Counted from the first letter of the stretch, positions 49,149-58,608 are shown. The stretch is 64,000 bases of DNA from JAFGUB01 sp050305515 (GCA_050305515.1 JBNLFL010000005.1:7227-71226); one strand, 5' to 3'. Numbers and translations: made by a program. The notes: generated from the sequence alone by a model not told the origin.

Positions 49149-51092
49149 ATGAGTACCTACATTACGACACCGATCTACTATGTCAACGGCGAAGCCCATA
49201 TCGGGCATGCCTACACGACGTTCATTGCCGATGCATTGGCACGCCATGCGCGTCTTCTGGGTGAAGAGACCTATTTTCTGACGGGAACGGATGAACACGG
49301 ACAGAAGATCGAAGAGTCGGCTAAAAAGGCAGGCAAATCGACACAGGTGTTTGCCGACGAGATCAGTGCCACCTTCAGAAACCTCTGGGACGACTTCGGC
49401 ATCAGTTATGACCAGTTTATCCGTACGACCGACGATACCCACAAGCGCGGTGTCCAGAAAGCGTTTGAGACGATGTTCGCCAAGGGTGATATCTATAAAG
49501 ACTTCTACGAAGGTCATTACTGCGTCAGCTGCGAAGCCTTCTTCCCCGAAAGCCAGCTGCTTGACGATGCCTGCTGTCCCGATTGCGGCAAGGCGACAAG
49601 CATTGTCAAGGAGGAGAGCTATTTCTTCCGCCTCTCCGCATACGAGACCAAGCTGCTGGAATATTATGATGCGCATCCCGATTTCATTCTGCCAAAATCA
49701 CGCCGCAACGAAGTGATCAACTTCGTCAAGGGCGGACTTCAGGACCTCTCCGTCACCCGTACCAGCTTTACCTGGGGCGTTCCGATGCCGGCATCATTGA
49801 ACGATGACAAACATGTTATGTATGTCTGGCTCGATGCGCTGCTCAACTACGTGACGGCACTCGGATACGGCAATGACGAGAAACTGATGCACCTCTGGCC
49901 GGCAACCATGCAGATGGTGGGTAAAGACATCCTGCGTTTCCATGCCATCTACTGGCCGGCATTTCTAATGAGTCTTGACCTTCCTCTTCCCAGACACATC
50001 GGGGCCCATGGCTGGTGGACGCGTGATGGGGAAAAGATGAGCAAATCCAAAGGCAACGTCATTCACCCCAAAGAGGTGGCAGATGCCTACGGTCTTGAAA
50101 ACCTGCGCTACTTCATGATGCGCGAAGTACCTTTCGGGCAGGACGGCGACTTCTCCCAGCGTGCGTTCATCGACCGTATCAATTCAGACCTCTCCAATGA
50201 TCTGGGCAACCTTCTCAACCGCATTATCGGCATGAGCGGCAAATACTCCGAGTTTCACATTAACTCAAAGGATGTCCGAACGTTCCATGCCAAAGAGCTT
50301 GAAGAGATGACCCGTGTCATGGAAGCGCTGCCGCAGTACCTCAAAGAGGTGCAGCTGCACCGTTATCTCGAAGAGCTATGGCGTCTCTTTGCCATCGGTA
50401 ACAAAGCCATTGAAGAGCATGCGCCGTGGGCGAAGATGAAAGCCGGCGAAAACGACGCGGCGCTCGCTACCGTGGCATTGGTCGCCAATATTCTGGCGAA
50501 GGCCTCTATGCTGCTGCACGGCGTCATGCCCAAAACTACCGAAACCATTGCCGATGCTTTGGGATTTGAAATCACGCCTGCCGCATACACGCATCTGATT
50601 ACGGAAGATGCCCTGCTCGAACCGTTTATCATCAAACAGGTTCCACCGCTGTTTCCGCGTGTCGAAGCACCCCTGATCGAAGAGGCACCCAAAGCGATGC
50701 CGGTCGATGAAAAGAAACAGGAGAAAAAAAGTGAAGCGGCCAAGCCTGCGGCCGAAACGGCAGACAACCTGATCACCATCGATCAGTTCTTTGCAACCTC
50801 TCTTAGAATCGGTACGATTATCGCTGCCGAAGCGGTTGCCAAAAGCGACCGTTTGCTCAAGCTTCAGGTTGATCTCGGTGAAGAACGCCCGCGTCAGATT
50901 ATCGCCGGAATCAAGGAGTTTTATGCTCCCGAAGCGCTGGTAGGCACACAGGTGTGTGTCGTTGCCAACCTCAAACCGGCAAAACTGATGGGGATGCTTT
51001 CAGAGGGAATGCTGCTCGCCGCCAAGGACGAAAACGGTCTCTCCCTGCTGCGTCCCGAAGCTCCCAAAGCCATCGGTACCCCTGTCAAATAA
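49149..51092 (+). CDS. metG: Methionyl-tRNA synthetase
   Basis: Charges tRNA-Met, including the initiator. The 647-residue protein has the HIGH motif as 'HIGHAYT' near residue 20, a zinc knuckle 'CVSCEAFFPESQ...CCPDCGK', 'KMSKSKG' near 296-302, and a C-terminal tRNA-binding OB-fold (EMAP/Trbp111 type, about 540-647) after an Ala/Glu/Lys-rich linker. The ATG at 49149 is used; an upstream extension lies inside the previous small gene. The fused Trbp domain gives dimerisation and tRNA affinity. Confidence 0.97.
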   Translation: MSTYITTPIYYVNGEAHIGHAYTTFIADALARHARLLGEETYFLTGTDEHGQKIEESAKKAGKSTQVFADEISATFRNLWDDFGISYDQFIRTTDDTHKRGVQKAFETMFAKGDIYKDFYEGHYCVSCEAFFPESQLLDDACCPDCGKATSIVKEESYFFRLSAYETKLLEYYDAHPDFILPKSRRNEVINFVKGGLQDLSVTRTSFTWGVPMPASLNDDKHVMYVWLDALLNYVTALGYGNDEKLMHLWPATMQMVGKDILRFHAIYWPAFLMSLDLPLPRHIGAHGWWTRDGEKMSKSKGNVIHPKEVADAYGLENLRYFMMREVPFGQDGDFSQRAFIDRINSDLSNDLGNLLNRIIGMSGKYSEFHINSKDVRTFHAKELEEMTRVMEALPQYLKEVQLHRYLEELWRLFAIGNKAIEEHAPWAKMKAGENDAALATVALVANILAKASMLLHGVMPKTTETIADALGFEITPAAYTHLITEDALLEPFIIKQVPPLFPRVEAPLIEEAPKAMPVDEKKQEKKSEAAKPAAETADNLITIDQFFATSLRIGTIIAAEAVAKSDRLLKLQVDLGEERPRQIIAGIKEFYAPEALVGTQVCVVANLKPAKLMGMLSEGMLLAAKDENGLSLLRPEAPKAIGTPVK

Positions 51093-52097
51093 GTGCATCT
51101 CGACAATATTCTTGCACTGACGCACGGGATTCTTGAAACCCGTCCGACAGTCTCCGTCTTTGACGAGATTGCCATTGATGTCAAGAAGATCCGGCGCGGC
51201 ATGCTTTTCATTGCGCTCAATCATCACGACATCGATCTGGCGGTAGAACAGGGCGCCTATGGCGTTCTCTATGACCGTGACCTGCATGCACACGATCAGG
51301 ACATTGCGTGGATACGGGTTGAAGATGTTTATGATGCGCTCCGTCGTATCGTCCGTTTCATTCTTATTGACAGAGAGTACACGGCCTTTACATGTAACCC
51401 TATTACCCTTCAGATCGCCAAGCAGCTCTGGACTTCCGACTCCTGCCTGATTCTCGAAGGCACGCTTCAGGAGAACTTCGCGCGCATCATGAGTGCCAGG
51501 GCGCACTCCATGCTGCTTTACAGCGAAAGCGACATTCAGAGCGATCTTTTTACCAATGCCCGGCCCCTGCCGGACACGATTCAAAATCCTGTCGAAATTA
51601 TCGAACAGACCCTTTTTGAGACCTCGTTCATCTATAAAGACCAGTTTTACGAACGTCAGCTGCTCTCGCCGTTTTTCATACCCTATCTTGAGCAGCTGCT
51701 GCAGCTCTTCGATGAACACGGTATCGAGTTTCGTATTCGTCCGTTTACGACCCTGAAACATTTTCAGCCGGTCTTTACCAATGCCGCCTTACATGTAAAA
51801 GATTTTGGCAGCAGCGAAAGGGTTATTATTTTTGAAAGCGATTTTACGCTGATCTGGCCTCAGATCGATTTTATGCACCGGCAGGCTTCATGGGCACGTA
51901 TTCTCTACCTGCTGCCGCGAAGCAGTTATCAGGATGAGACCTTCGAGCATCATATTTTGTTTTACGATACGACTCGGGATATAATTGAGGCATTAAAAAA
52001 CAACAAATACCATTTCGCGCTGGTGGCCGGCTGCGACAAGAGCATTCTTGAGAGTGCATCAGCACAGAATCAGCGTACGCAACCCACACTTTTTTAG
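51093..52097 (+). CDS. Mur-ligase N-terminal-domain-like protein of unknown function
   Basis: A 334-residue cytoplasmic protein. Residues about 20-60 ('SVFDEIAIDVKKIRRGMLFIA' and 'AVEQGAYGVLYD') match the substrate-recognition domain that opens MurE/MurF ligases. The central ATP-binding GKT motif of a real ligase is missing, and the remainder (about 100-334) shows no catalytic signature. It may be a decayed or repurposed MurF relative. It begins with GTG immediately after the metG stop, without a clear Shine-Dalgarno sequence. Palindrome sites 14 and 15 are both inside. A hypothetical gene is found at this place in C. jejuni too, as I recall. Confidence 0.65.
   Translation: MHLDNILALTHGILETRPTVSVFDEIAIDVKKIRRGMLFIALNHHDIDLAVEQGAYGVLYDRDLHAHDQDIAWIRVEDVYDALRRIVRFILIDREYTAFTCNPITLQIAKQLWTSDSCLILEGTLQENFARIMSARAHSMLLYSESDIQSDLFTNARPLPDTIQNPVEIIEQTLFETSFIYKDQFYERQLLSPFFIPYLEQLLQLFDEHGIEFRIRPFTTLKHFQPVFTNAALHVKDFGSSERVIIFESDFTLIWPQIDFMHRQASWARILYLLPRSSYQDETFEHHILFYDTTRDIIEALKNNKYHFALVAGCDKSILESASAQNQRTQPTLF
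51388..51397. repeat. TTACATGTAA palindrome, site 14
   Basis: Exact copy in the Mur-like gene, read Thr-Cys-Asn. Confidence 0.95.
51789..51798. repeat. TTACATGTAA palindrome, site 15
   Basis: Exact copy in the same gene as site 14 but in the other register, Leu-His-Val. Confidence 0.95.
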
Positions 52098-52108
52098 GAG
52101 ATGATTTT

Positions 52109-53263
52109 TTGAATTCTGACCCCTCGCGGAGCAAGATCGCGATTTTAGGCAGGTACCATCAAAATGCCCTTTACGGGCTTATTTTTGCTTTAGTCACCCT
52201 TCTTTTTCATCTGATACACAATCCTTATCTCGGTACACTCTTTGCCGCGGTGAGCATCGCCCTGCTCGCCCTGAGTGTTTCCGAAGTGGCCGAAGTGCTC
52301 GCCGAACGCCTCGAAGAGCCCTATGGCAGCTTCGTACTCACCTTTAGCGCCGTTATTGTCGAGATCATTCTGCTTTTTATGATCCTGTTGACGGCTTCAA
52401 ACAATCCCGGTGCGCTTGAAACCGTCAAGGGCGGCATCATTTCGGCCGTTATCGTCGATATGAACGTTCTGCTCGGACTGGCGGTTTTTATCGGAGGCCT
52501 GGCCTTTAAAGAGCAGCAGCACAATGAAGATACCTCCAACACCTATACCACCATTTTGATGGTTGCAGCATCGGCGCTGCTGGTGCCGAGTATTTTGCAA
52601 TCGACGCACAGCGAACGTGACGATCTGATGCTTGCGAGTATTTTCATCTCCATCGTACTTTTTCTCTTCTATATTGTCATCTTCATCTTCCAGACGAAGA
52701 CCCATTCGCATTTTTTCAAGGCAACCGCGCGTAGCCGGATTTTCCGTTACAAAAAGCGTCTTGATGACGGTGAAGACGAGAATGAGATGCAGCAGGATCT
52801 TTTTGATCTGGCTTCGACACCGGTCAATTTTGTTATTATTTTTACCCTAATCGCGGTGATCGGGCTGGTAGCCGAAGTTTTTGCCAGTGAGGGTATGCAG
52901 CTGGTCTCAACCTATCACTTTCCTGTCGGGCTGGCGGGTCTGATCATCGCCATCATCTCCGTCGCTCCGGAAATCGTTACGGCGGTCAAAGCGGCGCAGG
53001 ATGATCAGATACAGCGTGTCATCAATATTGCCATGGGTGCTTCGGTGGTTTCGATTATGCTCACCGTTCCCATTCTGATGGCACTGTCGTTTTTGACGCC
53101 GACACCGCTGACACTCGGTTTTAATACCTTGCAGATCGGTGCGCTGATTTTGACGATCATTCTGGCGTGGAAAACAACTGATGATGGCTACACCAACTAT
53201 TTCGAGGGGACTTCGCACCTCTTTTTCTTTATCTGCTATGCGATTATTGTCGCATTGATGTAG
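52109..53263 (+). CDS. ChaA-like calcium/proton antiporter (CaCA family)
   Basis: A 384-residue inner-membrane protein with about 11 hydrophobic helices in two inverted halves. The two ion-binding alpha repeats are recognisable as 'SEVAEVLAERLEEPYGSFVLTFSAVIVE' (first half, split at the Gly) and 'ISVAPEIVTAVKAAQ' (second half), each with the acidic residue that binds cation. A charged cytoplasmic loop with acidic Glu/Asp lies between. Most likely exports Ca2+ or Na+/K+ in exchange for H+. It uses a TTG start at 52109, with GGAG 8 bases upstream overlapping the previous stop. Confidence 0.85.
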   Translation: MNSDPSRSKIAILGRYHQNALYGLIFALVTLLFHLIHNPYLGTLFAAVSIALLALSVSEVAEVLAERLEEPYGSFVLTFSAVIVEIILLFMILLTASNNPGALETVKGGIISAVIVDMNVLLGLAVFIGGLAFKEQQHNEDTSNTYTTILMVAASALLVPSILQSTHSERDDLMLASIFISIVLFLFYIVIFIFQTKTHSHFFKATARSRIFRYKKRLDDGEDENEMQQDLFDLASTPVNFVIIFTLIAVIGLVAEVFASEGMQLVSTYHFPVGLAGLIIAIISVAPEIVTAVKAAQDDQIQRVINIAMGASVVSIMLTVPILMALSFLTPTPLTLGFNTLQIGALILTIILAWKTTDDGYTNYFEGTSHLFFFICYAIIVALM

Positions 53264-53271
53264 GAGGATTT

Positions 53272-54405
53272 ATGGATCGACGCACATTTATAGGTACTAC
53301 CGCACTCGCTTCGGGTGCCCTGCTTTTTGAAGGATGTAACGAGAGTGGCCGGCAGGCCATTGATTACAGCAAGCATCCCGGACCCAAATCGAAAGAAGAG
53401 GGATTTGCCAATATCAACCGAAACCGGAAGGTAAGCCTGAAGCTTGCCACCAGCTGGCCGGCACATTTTCCCATTATGGGAACCGGTATCGAGCGTTTTG
53501 TCGACCTGTGCCAGCGTGCTAGCGGTGGAAGTCTCGAAATCAAGCTTTTCCCGAAAAATACACTCATACCGGCATTGGCGGTTTTTGACGCCGCTTCGAG
53601 CGGCGAGATCGATGCTTTTCACTCCGGCCCCTACTACTGGAAAGGCAAAAACAGCGCGTTTGCACTCTTTAGCGGCGTACCGTTTGGATTTACCGCAGAA
53701 GAGATCAATTCGTGGATGATGTTCGGCGGCGGGCTGGAACTGTGGCGCGAACTCTACGGGAAACACAATCTCTACCCGTTTTTAGGAGGCAATACGAACA
53801 TTCAGATGGGCGGATGGTTTCGCAAGCCGCTGCATTCGCTTGAAGATATGAAAGGGCTCAAGATGCGCATTCCGGGCATTGGCGGCGAAGTCTTCGCGGA
53901 GTTTGGCGTCAATCCGGTCTTGCTGCCCGCAGGCGAGATTTACACCTCTCTTGAGCGTGGCGTGATTGATGCGACCGAATGGGTCGGACCGGCGCTCGAT
54001 CTGAAGATGGGATTCTATAAAGTCGCACCCTACTACTACTCGGGATGGCACGAACCGGGCTCGGTTCTGGAGATGACGTTTAACAAACGCACCTGGGAAA
54101 AACTGCCTCAGGAGCACAAAGCGATCATCGAGATGGCAACCAATGACATTAACTCGACGATGATGGTTGAATTTCACGCTCAGAACATTCAAGCGCTCCA
54201 AAAGCTCAAAGATCTGGGTGTGACGCTCGGGAACTATCCTGAGGATGTCATTGCTGCCGCCAAAGCGGCACTCAAAACCGTGACAGCACGTCTCTCCGAT
54301 GAAAATGAGGATTTCAGGCGTGTGTACGAGCATGCCAGTGCCTATTTGAAACTTTCACGCGCATGGGACGAAGTGAGTCTGAAGAATTTTCTGAATATTC
54401 GTTAA
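53272..54405 (+). CDS. TRAP-type (DctP/TakP) solute-binding lipoprotein with Tat signal
   Basis: A 377-residue exported binding protein. The N-terminus 'MDRRTFIGTTALASGALLFEGC' (shown in two parts: twin-arginine RRTFIG, then lipobox LFEGC) indicates Tat export and lipid anchoring. The body is of the DctP type: 'LATSWPAHFPIMGTGIERF', 'GLKMRIPGIGGEVFAEFG' with the carboxylate-binding Arg, and 'SLERGVIDATEWVGP'. It is close to the TakP alpha-keto-acid binder pattern, including 'LGFYKVAPYYY'-like text. No DctQ or DctM membrane genes are adjacent, so either they are elsewhere or the protein serves another role. Confidence 0.88.
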   Translation: MDRRTFIGTTALASGALLFEGCNESGRQAIDYSKHPGPKSKEEGFANINRNRKVSLKLATSWPAHFPIMGTGIERFVDLCQRASGGSLEIKLFPKNTLIPALAVFDAASSGEIDAFHSGPYYWKGKNSAFALFSGVPFGFTAEEINSWMMFGGGLELWRELYGKHNLYPFLGGNTNIQMGGWFRKPLHSLEDMKGLKMRIPGIGGEVFAEFGVNPVLLPAGEIYTSLERGVIDATEWVGPALDLKMGFYKVAPYYYSGWHEPGSVLEMTFNKRTWEKLPQEHKAIIEMATNDINSTMMVEFHAQNIQALQKLKDLGVTLGNYPEDVIAAAKAALKTVTARLSDENEDFRRVYEHASAYLKLSRAWDEVSLKNFLNIR

Positions 54406-54451
54406 ATTTAACAATTCTGCGCTATTCTAGCATCGATTGCAAGGAGATATC

Positions 54452-55408
54452 ATGAACCCATTACGACGTACATTACTGGCAGCCTGTTCGCTGCTGTTAC
54501 TCTCAGGATTGGCACTTTCTGCCGAAGATAACGAAATTCCAAAACCGCCCGAAGGTGCGCTCAAATACACCGTAACGGTGACGAAGTTCAAGAATGAAGC
54601 CGGCTGGAGCGGCAGGTGGGACATCGGTGATGGCATGGCAACAATCATGACCGATATGCTCAACAAATCAGGATGGTTCATCACGCTGGGTGATGACGAG
54701 ATGCGAAAAGCCGCCATGCAGGAGCAGGATTTCAACGCAGGCGGCCGCACGGCCGGTGGCAAGAAGAGTGCCAAAATGGGTCGTATGACTCCGGCACAGA
54801 TGCTTGTTCGCGGTTCCATCACCCATGTACAGGAGGTCGGCAGCAAACAGGGCGGTCTGAACTTTATGGGCGTCTCTGTCGGCGGTGATACCGGTTCTGC
54901 TGAGATCAATTTTACGATTTACATAATCAACAGCGAAACGGGACAGGTCGTCGCATCCACCAGTGTTATCGGAGAATCCGGTAAACGCGGCTACAAACTG
55001 GGATACTACGGTTCCGCCCTCGGCGGTCTGACAGGAATGTTTGGCGGTGAAGATGCTGACAATGTCGGTCAGGCAGCGGAAAACGCGGTCGGCAAGGCTA
55101 TCGAATTTATGGTCAAACAGCTTGACACCATCGCATGGGAAGGCAGCGTCATGATGGTTAAAGGTGCCGACAAAATCATCATCAACCGCGGTGAACGCGA
55201 AGGTGTGAGTGTCGGACGTACTTTTAAAGTCGGAGAAGTCGAAGAGCTTGTTGATCCGGATACCGGTGAAGTGCTTGATTCCGAGATGACGGCAGTGGGC
55301 ACGATCAAAGTAACCAGCGTCAAAGAGAAAATCGCCTATGCCAAAGCGATCACCGGCGGCGATCAGATTCAAAAAGGGATGACGATTTTCCCGCTTGAGA
55401 AGAAGTAG
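54452..55408 (+). CDS. CsgG/HfaB-family periplasmic or outer-membrane protein
   Basis: A 318-residue exported protein: signal peptide 'MNPLRRTLLAACSLLLLSGLALSA' in two halves, then a CsgG-like fold ('YTVTVTKFKNEAGWSGRWDIGDGMATIMTDML', split by its Gly, and 'MLVRGSITHVQE'). There is no lipobox Cys at the signal end, unlike CsgG itself. The C-terminal 80 residues ('INRGEREGVSVGRTFKVGEVEELVDPDTGE') resemble the FlgT-like C-terminal domain. Curli genes are not seen nearby. AAGGAG precedes the ATG at 54452. Could be a flagellar or envelope assembly factor; the precise role is open. Confidence 0.75.
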   Translation: MNPLRRTLLAACSLLLLSGLALSAEDNEIPKPPEGALKYTVTVTKFKNEAGWSGRWDIGDGMATIMTDMLNKSGWFITLGDDEMRKAAMQEQDFNAGGRTAGGKKSAKMGRMTPAQMLVRGSITHVQEVGSKQGGLNFMGVSVGGDTGSAEINFTIYIINSETGQVVASTSVIGESGKRGYKLGYYGSALGGLTGMFGGEDADNVGQAAENAVGKAIEFMVKQLDTIAWEGSVMMVKGADKIIINRGEREGVSVGRTFKVGEVEELVDPDTGEVLDSEMTAVGTIKVTSVKEKIAYAKAITGGDQIQKGMTIFPLEKK

Positions 55409-55422
55409 CCTCCGGCTACTTC
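55402..55422. terminator. Shared hairpin over two convergent stop codons
   Basis: A perfect 9-bp stem with loop TCC spans the stop codon of the CsgG-like gene (55406-55408) and that of the opposite gene (55416-55418). There is no T tract on either side, so it may mark 3' ends without strong termination. Confidence 0.5.
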
Positions 55423-55748
55423 GAAATAATCAGCGTGTTGGCATTTTCCAGATTTTTCAGACGCGCTTTGGTATAACTCTTCATCTGGGCTACCACATCT
55501 TTGGCTTCGCTCTGCGTCAGTGTAAACGTGTCATAGCTCCCCCGGCTGTTTTTAACCAGAACCTGTTGCAGTTTTGACTTCGAGTCTGCCGGATCCAAAC
55601 ACGAAGCGCTTTCGATTTTATAGACATCTTCCATTTTTGCCGTAGCAAAACCTTTCTCACCGTTACATGTAGTCGTTTCAAAAACGACCTGAAAATCGGA
55701 TGCGCAAAGCATGACTCCCGTTATCAACAATCCTGTAATGAATCGCAT
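55416..55748 (-). CDS. Small exported protein of unknown function
   Basis: A 110-residue protein with a signal peptide (MRFITGLLITGVMLCASDF; cleavage after Ala or Ser near 16-17). The mature part has two Cys about 21 residues apart ('TTTCNGEKG' and 'SASCLDP'), likely a disulfide in the periplasm, and a helical C-terminus. A 9/10 palindrome variant covers the first Cys. It has its own promoter with GCTATAAT and AAGGAG. Not recognised as any family. Confidence 0.7.
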   Translation of the reverse strand: MRFITGLLITGVMLCASDFQVVFETTTCNGEKGFATAKMEDVYKIESASCLDPADSKSKLQQVLVKNSRGSYDTFTLTQSEAKDVVAQMKSYTKARLKNLENANTLIISK

Positions 55749-55778
55749 GGCTGCTCCTTATTGTCTCTGTCTGGGATG

Positions 55779-55784
55779 ATTATA
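55779..55784 (-). promoter_or_regulatory. -10 element of the small exported protein gene
   Basis: Minus-strand TATAAT in GCTATAAT; leader of about 24 bases with AAGGAG. Confidence 0.65.
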
Positions 55785-55792
55785 GCGTGCTT

Positions 55793-57247
55793 CTAGAACT
55801 TTTTCCAGAAGCTTTTGCTCAGGAGCAGCAGCAGGGTGAAAAATTCCAGTCGGCCTGCGATCATAACGGTTGAGAGCACCATCAGGTCCGATGTTTCAAA
55901 AAAACCGTAGTAATGCGAGGGTCCGGTCATTCCAAAGCCCGGTCCGATGTTACCGACACAGGCAAATGCGGTGCTGAGCGATGTCAAGATGTCGTATCCC
56001 CCGGCGTAAAGATAGAGCGTCGTAAAAATTGCCGTAAGCACAAAAAGGGTCACTACGGCAAACGTGGAGAGCAATACGCGATTCTGGATGATTTCGCGAT
56101 CAACAAGAAGCGGCAGCAGTGCATCGGGATGAAACACATGTTTGACTTCGCGTATGACGGAACGGACGACAATAATCCATCGTACCACCTTGACGCCGCC
56201 CGCCGTAGATCCGGCGCTGCCGCCGATCATCATGGCGATGATGATGAAAACAATCGCACCCTGCCCCCACACCTCATAATCCGTCGATACGAATCCCGTG
56301 GTGGTTAAAACGGAAGCAATGGTAAAGAATGCATGCGTCATGGCGTAATAGAGTGACGGCGCGTCATGCAGGTACAAATAGAGTCCCAGCGCAACGGAAA
56401 GCAGGAGAAAGATAAGAAGATACCAGCGTGTCTCGTCCGAATCATAGACACTGCTACCGCGGCTGAGAAAACGCAGATGTGCGAGAAAGTTGATGCCTGA
56501 AAGCAGCATGAAGAGTGTTGTCGTCCAGAGGATGGCACTGTTGTCGGCATAAAAGCCCAGCGATGCGTCTTTGGTCGAGAATCCGCCTGTAGAGATGGTG
56601 GACATGGCGTGATTGAGTGCGTCAAAGAGCGGCATCCCTTCAGTATAGAGCAGCAGCATGTCCAGCAGTGTCAAAAACATATAGATTCCCCATAAACGCA
56701 GCGCGGTGTCCCTGATTTTTGGCGTCAGCTTTTCCATTCTGATTCCGGTGGCTTCCGCCTTGAAAAGTGTCAGCGTACCGCTGGGACTGATTAATGAAAA
56801 AAGGCCGATGCTGAGAATGATAATACCCATACCGCCGATCCAGTGCATGACGGAACGCAGCATAAGAATCATCTTCGGCAGGGACTCAAGAGAACCGAAT
56901 ATGGTGGCACCCGTGGTTGTAAAACCGCTGATCGATTCAAAAAATGCCTGTGCCGGGGTAGCCTGCGTGTAGAGAAGCATCGGTATGGCTCCGCCAATTC
57001 CCAGCAGAATCCAGACGAAATTGACGCTCAAAATGCCCTCTTTGAGTGTCAGTGCCGCTTCATGACGGCGCAGGAGCCAAAAGAGCAGCAGATGAAACAG
57101 AAAGAAAACCGTTACAAAATACAAAAAAGGGGTATAGGGTTCGTCAAAACAGATACCCGCAAAAAGCGGAATCAGCAAAAAACCGGAAAAAGCGAGTCCG
57201 ACGCGGGAGAGAAAATTGAGAATATTCTTTATAGCGTGTGAATCCAC
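55793..57247 (-). CDS. trkH: Potassium uptake protein TrkH
   Basis: Membrane pore of the Trk/Ktr potassium system, 484 residues with the fourfold M1-P-M2 layout. The four selectivity-filter glycines are in 'TTTGATIF', 'ISTGGFST', 'TTTGFVST' and 'GNIGPGFG'. 'GSAGSTAGGVKVVRW' is the intramembrane loop/regulatory motif. It overlaps trkA by 19 bases, so the pair is translated together. Confidence 0.95.
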   Translation of the reverse strand: MDSHAIKNILNFLSRVGLAFSGFLLIPLFAGICFDEPYTPFLYFVTVFFLFHLLLFWLLRRHEAALTLKEGILSVNFVWILLGIGGAIPMLLYTQATPAQAFFESISGFTTTGATIFGSLESLPKMILMLRSVMHWIGGMGIIILSIGLFSLISPSGTLTLFKAEATGIRMEKLTPKIRDTALRLWGIYMFLTLLDMLLLYTEGMPLFDALNHAMSTISTGGFSTKDASLGFYADNSAILWTTTLFMLLSGINFLAHLRFLSRGSSVYDSDETRWYLLIFLLLSVALGLYLYLHDAPSLYYAMTHAFFTIASVLTTTGFVSTDYEVWGQGAIVFIIIAMMIGGSAGSTAGGVKVVRWIIVVRSVIREVKHVFHPDALLPLLVDREIIQNRVLLSTFAVVTLFVLTAIFTTLYLYAGGYDILTSLSTAFACVGNIGPGFGMTGPSHYYGFFETSDLMVLSTVMIAGRLEFFTLLLLLSKSFWKKF

Positions 57248-58560
57248 GTTGTCACTTTCTCATCAAGGGCTATCAGGCAGAACACGATAATTATGTCTCC
57301 GCTTTGCAGGCCATCAAAATGTTCATGCAGCGGTATCAGCGATGATCCGCGCTGGATCATGCATAATGCACCCGTCTGCTTGAGTGGTGTAATACGTTTT
57401 CCTATCAGTTGGGAGTCCGGATGTACGGTACGCACATAAACCATACCGCTGCCACCGCAAAAATGTTTGTCAATGGCGATGGAACTGGCACTGATTTTTT
57501 CAATGATGGCATAATAGGCAGCCGATTTGACGCCACGGATGGGCAGGATATTGAGATTATGCATCAGCGTGTAATATTCCGTGTCATTGTTGATGGCAAC
57601 GACACGTTCGATTCCGTGTTCTCTGGCTTCAAGGCATTTGACAATATTGTCTGCATCGTTTTTGCCCGAGGCAATCAGCATATCGGCGTTCTTGAGTCCT
57701 TCGTCTTCAAAAAGACGGTGATCGCCGTAGCGGCCGTTAATGACCGTAGCCATCTGCCGAAGCGTTGACGCGGCGTATTCGCACCGCGCTAAATCATGTT
57801 CAACAATCTTGATGGTCACTCCCGGCTCATACAGATGACGCGCGATCTCGATTCCCAGCGCATCGGCTCCGAAGATAACGACGTTTTTGATGCGGGCGGG
57901 CATATGGGTCTCTATCAGTGAGCAGATATCTGTCATGGCATCGGGATTCCCGTAAAAATAGAGAAGATCACCGGGCATCAGTGCTGTCTCTTCTTTGAGA
58001 ATGAAGAGCTGTTTCTGGCGCTCGATGCCAATAAGCCGGATCTGCTCCGATTCCATCTCTTTTGCAGAAATAACGGGAATCTTGCTGTTGACATGGACGC
58101 GGATTGAAATGAGTCGAAACGGCGATTCGTTGATGCTTTTGACACTGTTGGCCTTGGGATAGTGCAGCAGCGATTTGACGGAGTTGGCGGTGCGCATAAT
58201 CGGAAAGACCGCTTCCGTGATCCTGAGTTTTTCCGTGATGGAGCTTTTGGAAAAAAAGTTGTTTTTCAGACGTATGATCTTCTCTTTGGCATGGATGGAC
58301 TCATCCACGATCAGGCAGGAGACGAGATTAACCTCATCGTTATCGGTCACCGCGATGAAAAGGTCGACATTTTTTCCGACAAATGCCTGATAGGTATCGG
58401 GGTCTTCCGCATTGCCGACGATGGGCATGATATCAACAGACTCGGCAATGCGTTCGATGGCATCACGGTTACTGTCAATGATACTCACGTTATGCCGGCT
58501 GCTGAGCGTGCGTGCCAACCGGTAGCCGACGGCTCCTGCTCCGGCGATGATGATTTCCAT
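57229..58560 (-). CDS. trkA: Potassium uptake regulator TrkA
   Basis: Cytoplasmic NAD(H)/ATP-binding gating ring for TrkH. The 443-residue chain has two RCK (TrkA-N/TrkA-C) repeats. The first nucleotide loop is 'GAGAVGYRLARTLS' at about residues 6-19, with 'IIDSNRDAIERI' after it; the second is 'IFGADALGIEIARHL' near 230, with 'IVEHDLARCE'. In the second loop the GxGxxG glycine pattern is weaker (GADALG). Confidence 0.95.
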   Translation of the reverse strand: MEIIIAGAGAVGYRLARTLSSRHNVSIIDSNRDAIERIAESVDIMPIVGNAEDPDTYQAFVGKNVDLFIAVTDNDEVNLVSCLIVDESIHAKEKIIRLKNNFFSKSSITEKLRITEAVFPIMRTANSVKSLLHYPKANSVKSINESPFRLISIRVHVNSKIPVISAKEMESEQIRLIGIERQKQLFILKEETALMPGDLLYFYGNPDAMTDICSLIETHMPARIKNVVIFGADALGIEIARHLYEPGVTIKIVEHDLARCEYAASTLRQMATVINGRYGDHRLFEDEGLKNADMLIASGKNDADNIVKCLEAREHGIERVVAINNDTEYYTLMHNLNILPIRGVKSAAYYAIIEKISASSIAIDKHFCGGSGMVYVRTVHPDSQLIGKRITPLKQTGALCMIQRGSSLIPLHEHFDGLQSGDIIIVFCLIALDEKVTTWIHTL

Positions 58561-58608
58561 GAATCGTGACCTTTTATCCCGTGTGCGCCAAGGTGTGATT
58601 TTTTAAAG

